Part shown: in pieces, positions 21,915-34,900 of the stretch
How positions within the stretch are numbered: position 1 is the stretch's first letter
Layout of the letters: each line of letters opens with the position of its first letter
Source of the DNA: Paragyromitra xinjiangensis
Taxonomy: Eukaryota; Ascomycota; Pezizomycetes; Pezizales; Discinaceae
Direction of reading: 5' to 3'
Assembly: GCA_038503065.1 (NCBI GenBank)
Contig: JBCAMK010000014.1
Coordinates: 1,674,001-1,738,000, forward strand
DNA length: 64,000 nucleotides
Made by a program: the position numbers and the translations under genes
The notes under the pieces: generated by a model
Database searches by the model: none
What the model saw: the letters and a program-made list of their open reading frames with translations, nothing else
Told to the model about the DNA's origin: nothing

Positions 21915-22025
21915 GTCCTGGTGGTGTAGTGGTTAGCATACCCATGTGAGTCTTCGGACGCTTATGCCAGCAGAAATGCATGGCTGCATCTCAATGGGTG
22001 CCTAGGTTCGAGTCCTAGCCGGGAT
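21915..22025 (+). tRNA. tRNA-Glu (CTC)-like locus with an oddly placed insertion
   Basis: The 5' part reads GTCCTGG-TG-GTGTAGTGGTTAGCAT, the usual acceptor and D-arm pattern of Glu/Gln tRNAs. The T arm is CTAGG-TTCGAGT-CCTAG, followed by CCGGGAT, which closes the acceptor with two wobble pairs. ACCCA and TGGGT form an anticodon stem. The last seven bases before TGGGT are ATCTCAA, a standard loop with CTC (Glu). Some 43 extra bases sit before this loop, between positions 31 and 32, rather than at the usual site after the anticodon. Read with a canonical 37/38 intron, the anticodon would be GAG, but the long variable arm needed for Leu is missing. It may be a pseudogene, a SINE head or a permuted-intron tRNA. 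Confidence 0.5.
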
Positions 22026-22488
22026 ATTTCTTTTGTTTTCCTCGAGTAGTGCTGCACATCGATTGGTCGGTATGTGCGAAAACTTTTAGTCAAAATATCT
22101 TACTCTATCATAACACTTCTCTCTACAGAGAAAAATACAATGCTTGGACTGATTTCCGACTTTCCTGCTAGGCAGCCCCAAGCCCCAACCCGAAACCAAA
22201 GCCGATGGAGTCAGCTATAAAGCCAGTAAAATAAGGCAGATCATTGTTTATATCCTAAAAAATTACTATTTCTTGGTGCTACTTAGGCTTATACGCTTTA
22301 GGACTTGAGATTGCAGGTAAAGAAATATGACTTGCGTAAAGGTTATTCAATTAGGTGCTAACTCCTATATTTCGCTTCGTGTAGAAAAATCGATACTAAA
22401 CCCTGATGAAGATCATAAATTTGATGGAAGGAGCTATCCAATTATCCCAGCCACGAAGATCCATCCAGAATTATCCAAAACCCCTAAA
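22026..22488. other. intergenic stretch downstream of the Hsp70-like gene
   Basis: Nothing is recognised except a TTTT run just after the tRNA-like locus (TTTCTTTTG, about 22027-22036), which could act as a Pol III terminator. The plus-strand frame at 22327-22602 runs partly opposite the last exon of the Hsp70-like gene. Confidence 0.45.
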
Positions 22489-24842
22489 TCAAGATTCCGC
22501 AAAGGCCTGCTCCGGATGTTTTTGCGCACTCAGCCACCTGAAAGTATGTTTCCTACTGGGTCGAGGGGGCTGTGGCACCTGATCAATCTGAGTGCCACGT
22601 AGAGGGCTTCCATCCAACTCCCAAGAAATATCCAATAATTCAGACCGTAAGGAGTTCTTATACCACATCTCAAACTTCAGGTCGGCCGGCCTGATGATCA
22701 TATTTACCAAATAGGACGCCTCATAGAACCTCTTAAACCCTAAGTATCTCTTCCTCTTGTCGAACGCGGAGTTTGGAAGTTCCCTCAAGTCTGTCCGCAG
22801 ACGGCATATGATTTTGACATCTGTTCCTAACGTCAGTATCAGTTTCATTCCAGAACCCCGAGTCGGCAAGAGAGCTGAGGCCTACCTGGCCCTAGGCGTT
22901 CCGGGGGAACCTCTGAATCGCATCGGACCAAAATATCTTCCCACACAGCGTAGGTTTTGAATGTTCGCCGAAGTTGCCTGGGAATCGTGAGACACCCATC
23001 CTTGATTTCAGCGCCCTAAGAAAGTGATGTCAGATAAACTAGATTTGCACTTTAATTCTATGGGAAACTATTCGGAATTACTTTCTTCGCAAACCATTCT
23101 ACTTGGTTTCTTGCAACCGCTTTCCCGGTATATTCGTCCTTATGCCAATCGTTCTGATCGTGTTTCTTCGAATCAAAACTATGGGAAACAAGGATGCCAT
23201 AGTGTGCCGGACATAACCGCGACTCAACCATTGTCGAGTGCCCATTAAGCTCTCGAACTCGATCCCGTATGCATCCAAGAACAGTGGCGCTCCACCTGAG
23301 GAAATATAAAGTGTCAAAAATGTTCTCGAGCGACTTCAAGGGCAAAAAATCAATCCATGGTTAATACGTGTCTGGCGGTTGAATAACTCGAATTGTACCC
23401 CTAAAGTATGATTCTATCCGTTCTTTGAGGTACTTCGAAGACCCTAGCCCGCCGGCCAGAAATATTTTCTAGATGATGTGTCATTATACATTGCCTGGAC
23501 AGTCTATAGCTAGCACGTCTAACTCACTTCAACATTGACGTTGTTACTTCGACATTGTCTTAAATGCTCTCGTAGAAGGCTCAATGTCCTGCTAACTGAC
23601 GTCTCGAAAAATTGCAACATCATCTGCCTATATTTTTTGTTGCCTTTATCAACATTGACGATGCCTAAGCGGGATGAACGACTCTTACCGCGAAATCTGG
23701 AAGTATCCCGCTACAATAAGCTCACCCTCTATTCCATGCCGCGGCAACATAACATGATAGTTTGGACTTGATTCATCGTTTGTGAAGCTTTCTTTTTGCA
23801 GGATAAACGCCTGTCGAACTTGATACTTCTCATCATTATTGAGTTGCTGCAAGATACCTCTTTCCAAGAGAGCGTCCTCAAAGGCCTTGTCTATATATAT
23901 AGAACCGCAAGGTGCCCCTAAATAAGAACTATAAGCATGACAACCTGAATTTGCCAAGATCAAGCGCGGTTATCGGCATACCTGAAATTATACCCATCTG
24001 TTTCACACGTGGAGCTCGCCCTCGCTGCAGTATCTCATAAGATGAAACGTCCTTAGCGGTTTACGATATTAGCTCAAACGGCACATTCTATATGAGGAAT
24101 ACCGGTCACCCCATTGAACTTACGACCGTGCCTCCACCCGCGTCACAAACTATGATTCCCTCGTTCACCTATCCACGTTAGTATTACGTGTCAGCGCGTG
24201 CCAGGGGGGGGATCCAATAATATTTCAGCCCTCCATCCCTCCAGAAGGTTAACTTACAACAAAGTCTTTCTCATGCTGGTTGTAGAGTGTGTAAATGGCC
24301 GCCGCTTCAGGCTCCGTCAGGGTTACATTGAATTTGTGATTATTGAAAGCTGTCCCCAAAACGATTCGCCTGAATTCTTCTACAACTGGATCCGTATAGG
24401 TTGCCGGCACCGTGAAAGAAAATTCCATTTCCAAATCACCAATATCCTCCTTATCCAAGTGCTTGCGGATATGGCCATAAACAGCATTCAAGTAATCTCC
24501 TATCATTTGATAGGCAGATTTACCGGACATATCGGGATACGAATCACCATTTCCCAGCGCTGTCTTGAACAAGATAGACCGGCCAAAGCCAGCTTTGTCT
24601 GCCACGAAGCCCCATTCAAATTCATTGCTTCCAGAAAGATATCTGAGAACAGTTGGGACCTTGTGCATGAAGTTATCGCAACCGGGCCAACGCCCAAGTT
24701 GCGTGGGAGTCATGTCCCCCGGCCTCATGTAGGCAACACCTGTAACGTTGTTAGCCTACGGGTTTGATAGAACTGGGATGAACAGTGTCATTCCTGTGCG
24801 AGTGGTCCCGAAGTCGATCGCGATGGCCAGTAAGTTACTCAT
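22489..24842 (-). CDS. Hsp70-like (HSPA12-type) ATPase, 585 aa, ten exons
   Basis: Exons (minus): 24842-24794, 24739-24258, 24168-24124, 24051-23982, 23917-23689, 23627-23528, 23468-23368, 23295-23082, 23015-22886 and 22826-22489, 1,758 nt in all. The nucleotide-binding fold of the actin/Hsp70 superfamily is visible in order: phosphate-1 loop AIDFGTTRTGVAY (about residue 8), LTEPEAAAIYTL, phosphate-2 loop VCDAGGGTVDVSSY (about 184-197), and adenosine motif IFLAGGLGSSKYLKERI (about 327-343). The C-terminal half (VESRLCPAHYGILV onward) resembles the divergent fungal HSPA12-like family rather than classical Hsp70 with a peptide-binding domain. It is probably a soluble ATPase; its client is unknown. 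Oddity: the first intron must begin with GA, not GT, to keep RTGVAY in frame; unspliced, the frame stops after 26 codons. The gene is either spliced by a rare GA-AG intron or newly inactivated. Confidence 0.88.
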
Positions 24843-26181
24843 CTTTCAGCGCCCGGATCTTGTTGCCTGGATCTTGATGCCCGGATCTCTGTTGTTCCTG
24901 TTCTGAGTCCTGTAGAGTGTTCGTATTGCGTCAGCTCCGCTCGGGATTGTTGGGTAGGGTTTGGCAGGCTATTAGTGGGCTTGACTTGATGAGCGAGGGT
25001 CTTACAAGCTACCACAGTCCGTGGGCTAGATGTTTAACGCCTTGACTCTGGCGATCTAAGCGAAACCACAAAGTAAGTCTGACAAGGCGTTTCGGAGGCA
25101 AAAGGCTAAGAAATGTTTTTCCGGTGCGTGCTTATATATATTCGATAAGAAAATAGGCTTGTAAAATCTCGTAAAACTATCGCATATGAAGCGGAGGTTC
25201 AGCTTCCCCAGATCATGAGCATCTTCTCTGTGGTGTGGTGCTCATCAGTTTTCTCCGATTTGATCATGGATCCACGACAGCGCCCCACAGTGCCACCATT
25301 TGCTTGGAAGGACATGATCGGTTAGTAAGTACAAGATACAGCTAAATGTAAATTTACTTTTATATTTCATAATTCACGCCAGAAGCTTCGAATTCGCTTG
25401 TGCTGCAGTCCACGTTGCGCATGCTGTTTCACCAGCCGATATCATAACGGGCATGATCTGGGATGTTGTTGTAATTGGTTCCCAGGAAAATCTGCATAGC
25501 CAGCAGGCGCTTGACAAGTGTTAAAGGTGCCGATAGTCCAACCCCCGTAATTGAAGCTCATAGTTCTGTATGTCTAATTCTTTGCGGATTTCGGCATTAG
25601 CCAGGAACTCCGATGGCTCACCGAAAATTCAAACGTGTATGGCCCCAATCATTATCGCGACCAGGCTTGAAGTCTTAGATTCTTTGGAGGGGCAAGAGAA
25701 ACCTGATATTTCTGCCTGCCTGGTTTCTTGGATCCCTAGCTGGCCAGAAAAAACTTTCGGTCTAAGGATCCATGGGTTCCGCCTTCGATGTACACTTGGG
25801 GCGTTACCAATATATCGATGCTGTCAGTCAGTTACGTTTGCATCCAACATCTCATTAAGCGCCCAACCTCCACGTCTATCTAAACTCAAACAGATTCACC
25901 ACGAAGCATCTCGTTGGAATCCGGAGGCCAAAGAGTCAATGGGAAAATCGAACAATTGGTAAATGAGCTCCGAACACCTACCGCAGGCAAAACAATCTAG
26001 CCAGGTGGTGCGATATTCTTTCACTATATATCACAAGCATTAATTGAAAAAAATACATTTATTCCCCTCTCTTCCCTCGTGGCTGAAGATTATACCCTCG
26101 CTGAACACGGGTCATTTATAGCATTCAAGTCGAAAAACAATAACGAAACCAACAATTTAGCAAATCTCGCTAACGCAACCC
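24843..26181. other. intergenic stretch, no gene supported
   Basis: This contains the upstream region of the Hsp70-like gene (minus) and of the hypothetical gene at 26182 (plus). An in-frame start MDPRQRPTVPPFAWKDMIG near 25267 (plus) is followed by a GTTAGT donor, but I could not extend it. The 130-codon plus-strand frame at 25570-25962 has no recognisable domain. Confidence 0.45.
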
Positions 26182-27240
26182 ATGTGTCGTTTCTGGAAAA
26201 AACGCAGCCCAAAGTCCACGGATCCACAGCGGAGCCCGAGTGTGACAGCAAGAATATCTACTTCTAGTATACCAGGTGAGTAGTACAGCTACCAGCATCT
26301 ACACAAAAACCCCCCATTATGAATAAAAGCTGATGGAAAGTTTCGTTAAAAGCGAATTCTCAAACATCTAGATCACGGCGCTCCGTATCACTGAGATCCC
26401 CATCATCGCCTACAGCTACTAGCAACACACCGCGGATCGACCAGCCAAGGGACGATGCATCCATCATCCGGTTATTCAGTTTGATTGACACCAGCATCAC
26501 CGACCATGTTCTGAACTATTACATCTCATCTAACAATGGAAGTGACAAATTTTCACATTTTGGAAGTGACAAGAAGGAGCTCGAGTGGGTCTTGCGCGCT
26601 TCTCCTTCTACACTGAAGGACGATCATATTCAGGTTATCGTCATCCGGGCTATTATCAACTATGAAATTTTCGGGGCAATCCAGGATGGTTATTTCATTC
26701 CTTCTCCTCCTAGGAGGGCGGGCGAAAGGGAGCAGGGTATGATATATCAAACCCCACGGTCGTCGGAATACTCAGTATATTGAACTAATCCACGGTTAAG
26801 CTCTAACAGACCCCAGCCGAAGAATAAGCTACTTCCAATCCTTAACAACAACCCAATACCACCATCACCGAGGAGGAGCCATCGATAAACTCGCCAACGA
26901 TATTCTACGGATGACCCAGCCACTTGCCGCTTCCACGGACCCAGCACTAGAACTTGCGAGACTAAGGAATCTCAAAACCATAGTTGAAAACGCTGCTGAG
27001 TTCGCCCTAACGATTGGAAAGCAAATCCCCAGATTCGCAATCGTATTCCCTAGTGTCAACTCAGCGCCGAGGGCTTCTGGTCATGCTTCCCGGTCAAACT
27101 CACGCAGAACACAGAATTCCGATGAGCTATATATTCCGGTTTTAGTCCCGGAACTTAGAAAGTATGGGAACGAGCAGGGAAGGAACTACGATCAGTTTAT
27201 AACTCTCGTCCCTGTCCAAAGATTGCCAGAACTTTCATAA
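26182..27240 (+). CDS. conserved fungal hypothetical protein, 306 aa, three exons
   Basis: Exons are 26182-26275, 26341-26736 and 26810-27240, joined by GTGAGT..AAG and GTATGA..CTAACAG introns; the total is 921 nt. The start MCRFWKKRSPKS is basic and Ser/Arg-rich up to about residue 85. Next come LFSLIDTSITDHVLNYY, VIRAIINYEIFG, SYFQSLTTTQYHHHRGGAIDKLANDIL, RLRNLKTIVENAAEFALTIG and IPRFAIVFPS. This pattern (an HV..YY segment, a histidine-bearing middle helix, then an A..L..F helix before an aromatic core) is seen in a large family of uncharacterised filamentous-fungal proteins. No catalytic residue set, signal peptide or membrane segment is visible. Function is unknown; probably cytosolic or nuclear. 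The frames upstream of 26182 with non-ATG starts are not part of the model. Confidence 0.8.
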
Positions 27241-28266
27241 CCAAATCTAATTTCCTTCTCGTCAAAGGTACGATAAACCGCTTCCCTAACGCGTAATCTT
27301 AACTTTGCTAACTAGACCCAGCTAACAATAATCGTGGTAGAACTTGAAACGGTACCGCAGTACCTTCGCGACCTGGTGTCAAAGAATGTAAAAATAAGAT
27401 AAACTAAGCGGCTGATTCAGGCTACAACTATGCCCCCAATTTTCTTTCATTTGTTCACTGGGATTTTTGCTTCAGGAGTTTAGGGCTAGGGTTAACGACA
27501 TAACGAGAAATGATAACGCATGTAAATGCCGTAGCTAGAGACTTAATTAATTTATCACGATATCTCATGTTCATACCAAATTCTGCGTTTTGGGCATATG
27601 CATGTTTCTCGTGTACTGCGTCAGCCACGGGCATCCCAATAATTAGGAGAGGTTGGTTTTGACAGCAGACAGATGCCCATTCCTGAGATGCATGTAGCAG
27701 GTAGATACATCTGCTGCAAACGCCCCCAGCACGTTTAGGGTTTAAATATGAGCTAGATTCGCGCGCCATACAGATAAGAAACAAACCGGGTCTATCTGGA
27801 AACCTCAACGGCCTCAAACTAGGTACATGAACCCAAATATGTACCAAGGAACCAGGAGTCGATAACTAGTACGTAATCATTGCCCATATATAGGAATTAG
27901 TCGCAAAGCCACAGGATAGAATAACAATGAGTACCAGCCTCTTGACATTGCCTAAAACTAACTAACTTTTCGGTAGATGAGAAAAACCGATCAACAGTCA
28001 TCTCCTATATACATATAAACCCCTAATACCAGACAAATGAAAACTTGACAGAAGTGCCGTGGGGCCGGGCGATTCAGCACAACCCTAGCCCTAACCCACA
28101 TATGGACTGATATTTACACCTCACCTAGGAGAAAAAAAATACAAAGAAGCAACCTTCAAGGCTGCTATGTGATTAACCCATAAACCTAAACCCCACAAAA
28201 CCAAACCCCACCATATATTTTTCCTGATAAAAAAACAGCCCAGAAAATACTCCTATAACACCCTCC
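27241..28266. other. intergenic stretch
   Basis: No supported gene. A telomere-like word (CCCTAGCCCTAACCC) occurs near 28083. The minus-strand frame at 27455-27847 lacks any domain or splice link. Confidence 0.5.
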
Positions 28267-28908
28267 TTAGAGTACAACCGAAGCAAATGTAAGTCGGGAT
28301 GAGCACAACGGATTCCATTCTTCGCCCTGGAGCGCCTTCGCAGCAATGCTATATGTACGTTGGATCCGGGTGATTGGTGGTTCGGACGGCGATTCCCTAG
28401 ACCGGAGGGCCTGAGCCGCCTCCAGATATCGTCGACTGATCTCGGCTGCGAGTTGCAGATCACTATTTTCCGATGGCGACCGAACACGATTCTCGAGAGT
28501 TAAAAGTTCAACCTTGAAGTTGAGAGTGGCGAGCGCGCTGCGAAGGCGACCGTTGAGCTTCCCGAGATTCCTTTGATACCTATCGATTTCCTTTCCCCAT
28601 CTGTACTTCCAAGCCAGCCCAGCGAAGCCCTTCCGTGAGCATAGCGGGAGGTATGAGTCCAGAGAGCCTCGGATATTCTCAAGCTCAGCCTGGAGCGGGA
28701 GGATATCTTTCAAATAATTGTCAAGTATCTCCTGAGGAAGACAACTAGTCTCGGGCATTCGGTGAAATTGGGTGAGGAGCTCGCTGGTTGTGGCAACACC
28801 TTCGTGGAGCTGCTGTGATTGCACATTCTTCTGGATAAGGCTGTCGATCTGGTGGGCGAGGTCGATGCAAGCACTGATAACGGAAAGGGCACGGCCAAAT
28901 GTTTCCAT
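28267..28908 (-). CDS. lone N-terminal NLR-type domain protein (HeLo/SesA-like), 213 aa
   Basis: A single uninterrupted frame from ATG at 28908 to TAA at 28267. The protein is wholly helical in appearance: METFGRALSVISACIDLAHQI at the start, a middle segment with EILDNYLKDILPLQAELENI, then RKGFAGLAWKYRWGKEIDRYQRNLGKLNGRLRSAL. The start with a hydrophobic first helix, and the W..GKEIDRY...L..LN.RL..AL block, are typical of the N-terminal domains (HeLo-like, SesA, Fungal_N) found in fungal NLR/STAND receptors and cell-death proteins. Here the domain stands alone. No NACHT, NB-ARC, ankyrin or WD repeats follow in the next kilobase of the minus strand. It could be a solo signalling domain or the stump of a longer receptor gene. 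Family assignment is by pattern only. Confidence 0.68.
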   Translation of the reverse strand: METFGRALSVISACIDLAHQIDSLIQKNVQSQQLHEGVATTSELLTQFHRMPETSCLPQEILDNYLKDILPLQAELENIRGSLDSYLPLCSRKGFAGLAWKYRWGKEIDRYQRNLGKLNGRLRSALATLNFKVELLTLENRVRSPSENSDLQLAAEISRRYLEAAQALRSRESPSEPPITRIQRTYSIAAKALQGEEWNPLCSSRLTFASVVL

Positions 28909-31900
28909 AGTAGAATTTATTCAAATTTTTCAGAAACGGAAAATAACTGTTTGAGGAGGTAATGGGGGTGGGTGGGGGGAGTTCAACTGAATTGCTTGAA
29001 TTAGCGGAAAGCTACTACCTAAGGATCCTCCTCGGTTTAAATTAAGTCAATTCTATCATCGGTTCTGCATGATTGTTCGACCCGCTGCGCGTTCGATTTA
29101 CAACGAACACAGTTGTGCCACCCCGCAGCTGTTGTCACTAAGACCCCTGAAAATCCTACTCTGCGTGAAAGAAAAGTTGGACCCAGAATTTCTGTATGAC
29201 ATAGCTGCGATAGTTCAGATCGCCGAACATGCTCTGAATACGAAGATTCTAAACTCTGTCTACTCTACCTGCATCACATCGTTCAAATCTACCGTCCGCA
29301 CGTCTTGCTCTGCTTCAGAGTTTCATTCTCTTCGTCAACTACCTCACGACATTACTGCGATTGCTTTTTCCCTAGAGCTTCCTCCCAAGAAAACGAGATT
29401 TGCGTTTTAGTGTCGATGGTTTGTTTTTCTAGGATTTCCTAACCATGCATCACGACCGTCATGCCGCGTCCGACCATGATGCATGCGGTTAAAGCGGAGT
29501 TGTAATCGTCCCAATTAGCTACCGTTTGGATATTCTGTATCCGAATCCTGACAGTGATGTGTAAACCGTTGATTTGGTCAAATCCCGCCCCAACGCCATG
29601 ATGAATAGGAACCTGGGGATATATTATCTGTCAAATCGACTTTGGATTAGGGGTCATCTGTACGACCAAGTGAGATTGAAATTCTAGCGTAAATTTCCTA
29701 AAGTAGGAACTAGAGCTACCCCGCTTTATAGAATATTCTCCCAATGTTTGCGGTGCTAGACTATCTCCATTAATGTATTTTTGGTAACGTATCGGGTCGG
29801 GAGTTGACCCTAGTCATTTTGTTAAATATTTACAATCCCACTAGCGATGTCTTGGCCATGCGATGCTCTGCATGTCGACATACCTGCCTACACTCTACAA
29901 TTAACAGTAGACTAAGGTACTGCTTTACTTTCTTTTTTCGGGGTAATGATAAGTCTACTCAGGGCAGGTATAAAGAATAGAACGTGCAAGCTTAAGTTGA
30001 CCAACAAACCCACTGGTGTGGCTAGGAGGACGAACCAAAAATCGGCATCAGCAAGAGCTGGCAACCATGTCGAAAGTTCTTTTTGTCCCCCCTTGAGCAC
30101 GCAGCTCTCTCCATGATGCTAGATGAAACCCCCAACATAGAATACTCATGCATCCAACATCAACGAAGTAGGTAGTCACAAGACCCTGTGTTTTACTAAC
30201 AGAAGATCAGGAATAAAATCTCCCGGAGGTGTTGAGCCCAAGCAAATCATGTTCAAACGATACGCAAATCAGTCTGAATTATAACATAATACGCGCACGT
30301 ACGCAACTGAAAATTACTGCGCAGGAAGAAACTGCTTTGCTGGTTTGCAACTGGTCGGGGGCGAGCTTCCTATTCGCTTCTCGGAAAATATCTTAGGCAG
30401 CTTCTATAATCATCGATCACCACCGTAGTACCTTGACCGGGAAAATCTGACACATGCAGCACTAATTAGCCTGCCTTGTTAACCACCGAAGCTGCGTAAT
30501 GTGGGCCGATCAAATACAAGAATCGAGGCGAGACAAATCAGATTTAGGTATACCGTCTCCTTGGGTCCCAACCACCACCACCACAACATGCCGTCCTAAC
30601 TTTCGGAAGGTTTTCACGTAAACTTGAGCAAATCCTCAAAGCAAGAAGCAAGGGACAGTCCCTTCTTCAAGCCAATGCTCTTCGAACTCGAAAGTTATCC
30701 GTATTCTCCAGCCGATCTCCACCACACCGGATTATCCCGCGCTCCATACCATATTGTTAATAACCTCATCCTGTGTCCGCGGCCCATACCAGCGTACGAG
30801 AGGTATTTTCAACCAAGGCCAGCTTCAATAGGCATCAAAGCAACACGTAGAGTATACGAGCAAAAAGTCTCACCCGTGTTCCTGGGCCTTAAAACTAAAG
30901 CCTGGGTCAAATTCGAATTCCCAGCGCATTAGTCTCCCATGTGGAAGATATTCTAAGACAACACGCTTCCCCGGAAAACTATGATTTACTGGATGAACCG
31001 GACGATCTCAACGCGGCTTACACTCGCCTGGATACCTCATGACTTACTTTTTTTGCGGAATTTCTCTGCTCTATCAATGAGTACTCGTCACAAAATACTT
31101 GGAAACAGCAGAAGTCGCCAACGATAGCATTGGTTTATCCCATGTTTGGCTCTCGCTCGCTGGCCATACGCGTGCAGACCCAATTTTCTCCATTCGCCTT
31201 TCGCGAATTCAGCCATTAGCGCGCGCAAACGTTGCCAAGCCCAAACTGCACCCTTCTCTCCATTCTTCATTCCCAGAACTCCACATTCCAGCAAGCTTGA
31301 GCATCAGTATATCCACCAGATAAGGTGAAAACCAGGTGTGACGCTCTGGAGACTGATAAGTAACATGCCTTTGGTCGTATGACGCGGGTCAACTCGGAAT
31401 CAATCCCGAGGCCAACCGTATCATGAGTTTGATTTACGTTAGCGAATGATATACAACCCTTCAGGTCGTTAACCAAAAACATGGCCTGCATCAGCCCCAC
31501 ATAAAATTCCAATGGGTGGACAGAAACAAACTACCTTCTCCACGTTCTCCAAGAGCCATTAGATTTCTTCCGAGATAGCCTCTATCAATAAAGTTCTGAT
31601 AGGAGCTTCATTTCTATCTTGATAGACTAGGAACTGCTTGATATTTGGCTAAAGGATAACTCGAATGCTTTTACTGGAGAAAGCATCTACTCTACAAACC
31701 CTTGCCATCCTCGAAACTTTATATGTGAAAATATAAAGAATATATGCTAGACTAACCAGTTGGTCTTGAACGAAGCACAAAGCTTATATACTGAAAAGCC
31801 CCCCCATAAAGCCTAGAACTCATCATGCTGCCCTCGTCTCCCAACTTACTGTGCTTCACAGACTGCATTACCCCCACGCTGTCGAGTGACTCTCCAATCC

Positions 31901-34900
31901 TAACGCCAGCTGCATATCATTATTTTATTTTTTATATTCACCAGGCGCATTCAACCTCCCAGGCTGCTACTTCTCGAGCTCACAGCTTGCATTCACGCGT
32001 ATCCTGCACAGACCACTTAGCAGTCATGCACAGCGGCTCGTAATTCCAGCCATCCCGATTAATATTCACGAACGGGAACCAACCCCTTGTGAGCCATGTC
32101 AGGAGTGATGTACCACAAAGAACCTAAATTTAAAAATCGCAAAATCAAATTAACCAATTAATCAGTGAGTGTATGCGGGTAATTTAAGACGAATAAAAAG
32201 TTACTACCACAGAAAGACACTCTAGGCTTCCCATTTCAATCCCGGACAATCAAAACCTCGATCATTCAAGGGGCCTGCTACAGATCCTAGAAAACTATAG
32301 TCATCGACCCCACAACGGCTAAGGCACACGATGACCGTGAGAAACTCTTTGGAAGCTAAAGCCCATCGAAGATCCCACGGGAGTGAATATCAATTGATTG
32401 AATCGATTAGCGAATGATTTAATTCAACTAGATGCGTGGTTTTCTAGAGAACCTACGTAATTCATTCCAAATTAAACCGAATTGATTTACCAATGATGAC
32501 AAGGCGCAATAGCACGAGCTAATGTGTCACATAGCCTATATTAGTTTCGAGGTATCTTGATTTATAGCAATATTTGCTGTACCAGGATGAAAAGTATTCT
32601 GCATGCATTCCCCAACCTCCAATATTATTGTGCTAGCCCATACCCCAATGCTTTAGGTAGCACCTCAGTCAATAGAAAAGCCTTATACCAATCATATATA
32701 TTTGTCCTATCGGCTGGGATCCTGCCTTATTTGCACAGCCATAGGGTTCATGAATCCCCAAAGAATGCCTCCAAATACGCCTAGAAGGCGATAACTTACT
32801 AGAAATTACTGGAAATTAGAACAGGGCAAAACATATTGAAAGCAAACAATAGGAGAGTTGCTGCGAGGACGTTACTAGATCTACCGAGAGGTAACCTCTT
32901 TATAGATATCGATCCAACCACCATTGGTTGCGAGTGATATTTTATGATAACATTGCGATGTGCATCCTATAAAAGTCCATCAGGCGAGGCTCAATGATAG
33001 CTCAAGAAGAGCAGTAAGTTTATTCAATAAATCTTTCTTTATCTTTATCAGATCTCTATACATTATATCCCGTCCATATCGGTTTTATCCCACGTGCACA
33101 GACCCAAAAAGTTCACCATAGTCGAATTTTTCCCTGCCAACCATTGAAATAGATTGAGACCAGCGGCTTGCCCAAGAGCTTACACCTAGTCTTAACTACT
33201 TCCCTTTCAAACGACAATCAAGTTTTTTTTTGTTCCCCCACCAGGGTTAGGGCCAGAAGGCTGGTGGTGATCATAAAGTATCACTCGTTTCACAGTACAT
33301 GTACACCAGCCATTTGCATACATGTACACTGACCGCGATTTGAATACTTTCAACTCAAGGTAAAAGAATTAGAAGCAAGCTGCATACAAATTTTTGGATA
33401 CATGATAGTTTAAAGATTCTTCTCTATTTCTTGCAGAGTATGGAAGCCATAGTGGAATTCATCGATCAGTACTGATCTGTGATATATCCCCCACGGCTAG
33501 GCAACAGGACAAGCAGCGATCCCAAACAGCAACCTATGACCCGTGATAAAAATCCTTTATTTCACCTTTATCCCATATATACCCACAATCTATTTCCAAT
33601 TCTAGTTTAGGATAAAGTTGACTCGTAGACGTGAGACCCACAAATTAGGCACTTAGCAAATTAAACTCCAAAGCCGGGCATCCAAGTTTAAGAATAAGTT
33701 CCTAGGGCGCTGGCGCTTCTAACACCCATACACCACTAGTATTATTCATAACCAAGTGACTTATCATAAAGTACCCCTAACAGCCCGTCCTACAATTTAT
33801 GGGAATGCATCACTCTGCAATTCAACATTACAACTATGACCAAAGAACCCAACACGATGCTTTCCAGATTTTATAGTAGAACCCACATCGCGAACATCAT
33901 TGCAAGCCACGAAATCGCCCCAGAGGGAAAGTCGTCAGCCCGTGGAATGCCACCGAGAGACGTACCGGAGAATATGTACCTCACTTCTTAAGGTATTCCT
34001 TCTACAGTTGAAAGGGCTAAAATATGGCAGGAAACGCAGTCGATAAATTTATCTTTTACACCCCCAATGCGCTTCTGGCATTCTCATATCTTTACCAACG
34101 TCTTCCCAATGCAAATTTTGTATACGTAGAGAAATGGTGAATATTTGTGGACCCTCATACACACCTCATAGGGCTGAAGAGGTATTCACCCCACGCTCAC
34201 ACCCATGCCAGTCCGCGAAAATGTAAAATCTTTCAACATTTTGAAAAGGTCTCGCAAGGAATATTAGACCAAGTCGCCAGTTGTATTAGATCTATAGAAA
34301 ACCAACCCCCGATCACCTTAAGACCCTCCAATTCCGCCTCGAATTCCATCCTGACATAAACATACAGCTAACATACACCCAGGACGATAGGATCGTCGAT
34401 AGCGAGACTACATTATAAAGGTAGTCAGCAAACCAGATTCACGAAGGGATCTTATTAAAGATTTCCTTAAATTAAGCTTTAAAGAATTTTGTACCCTGGT
34501 AACACTGCTTCGATAAATAGCACGGTTCACATCAAAAACCCGAGAAAGCTTTTAAAAGACTACCAGATGATAACCTAACTACGTATACGAGCTTAATCAC
34601 CGCAATACGCAAACACACCTCCGGGTAGGACGAGATAGCCCTCGTAGTCCGCGGAAACCACACCCAGCCAAAGATAGTAGGACTCTCGAGAATTTTCCCC
34701 AGGTTCAAGTACGTATACGTAGTAGTAGCCCCAAGCCCACCCAACAAGCTAATCCGTCAGCGCAAACCCATTCTGAGGAACTAATCTTTCACCCACAAAA
34801 ACCAAAACCAAAAATCTCAAAGAAAGTACATGCGCCGCTGCTTTGGCGCAGCGATAGTAAACTAGCCCAACTTTCCAAGACTTGAAATGAATACAGATCC

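Noticed and set aside
24198..24767. 189-residue plus-strand frame
   Set aside because: Antisense to exon 2 of the Hsp70-like gene, which holds the ATPase motifs.
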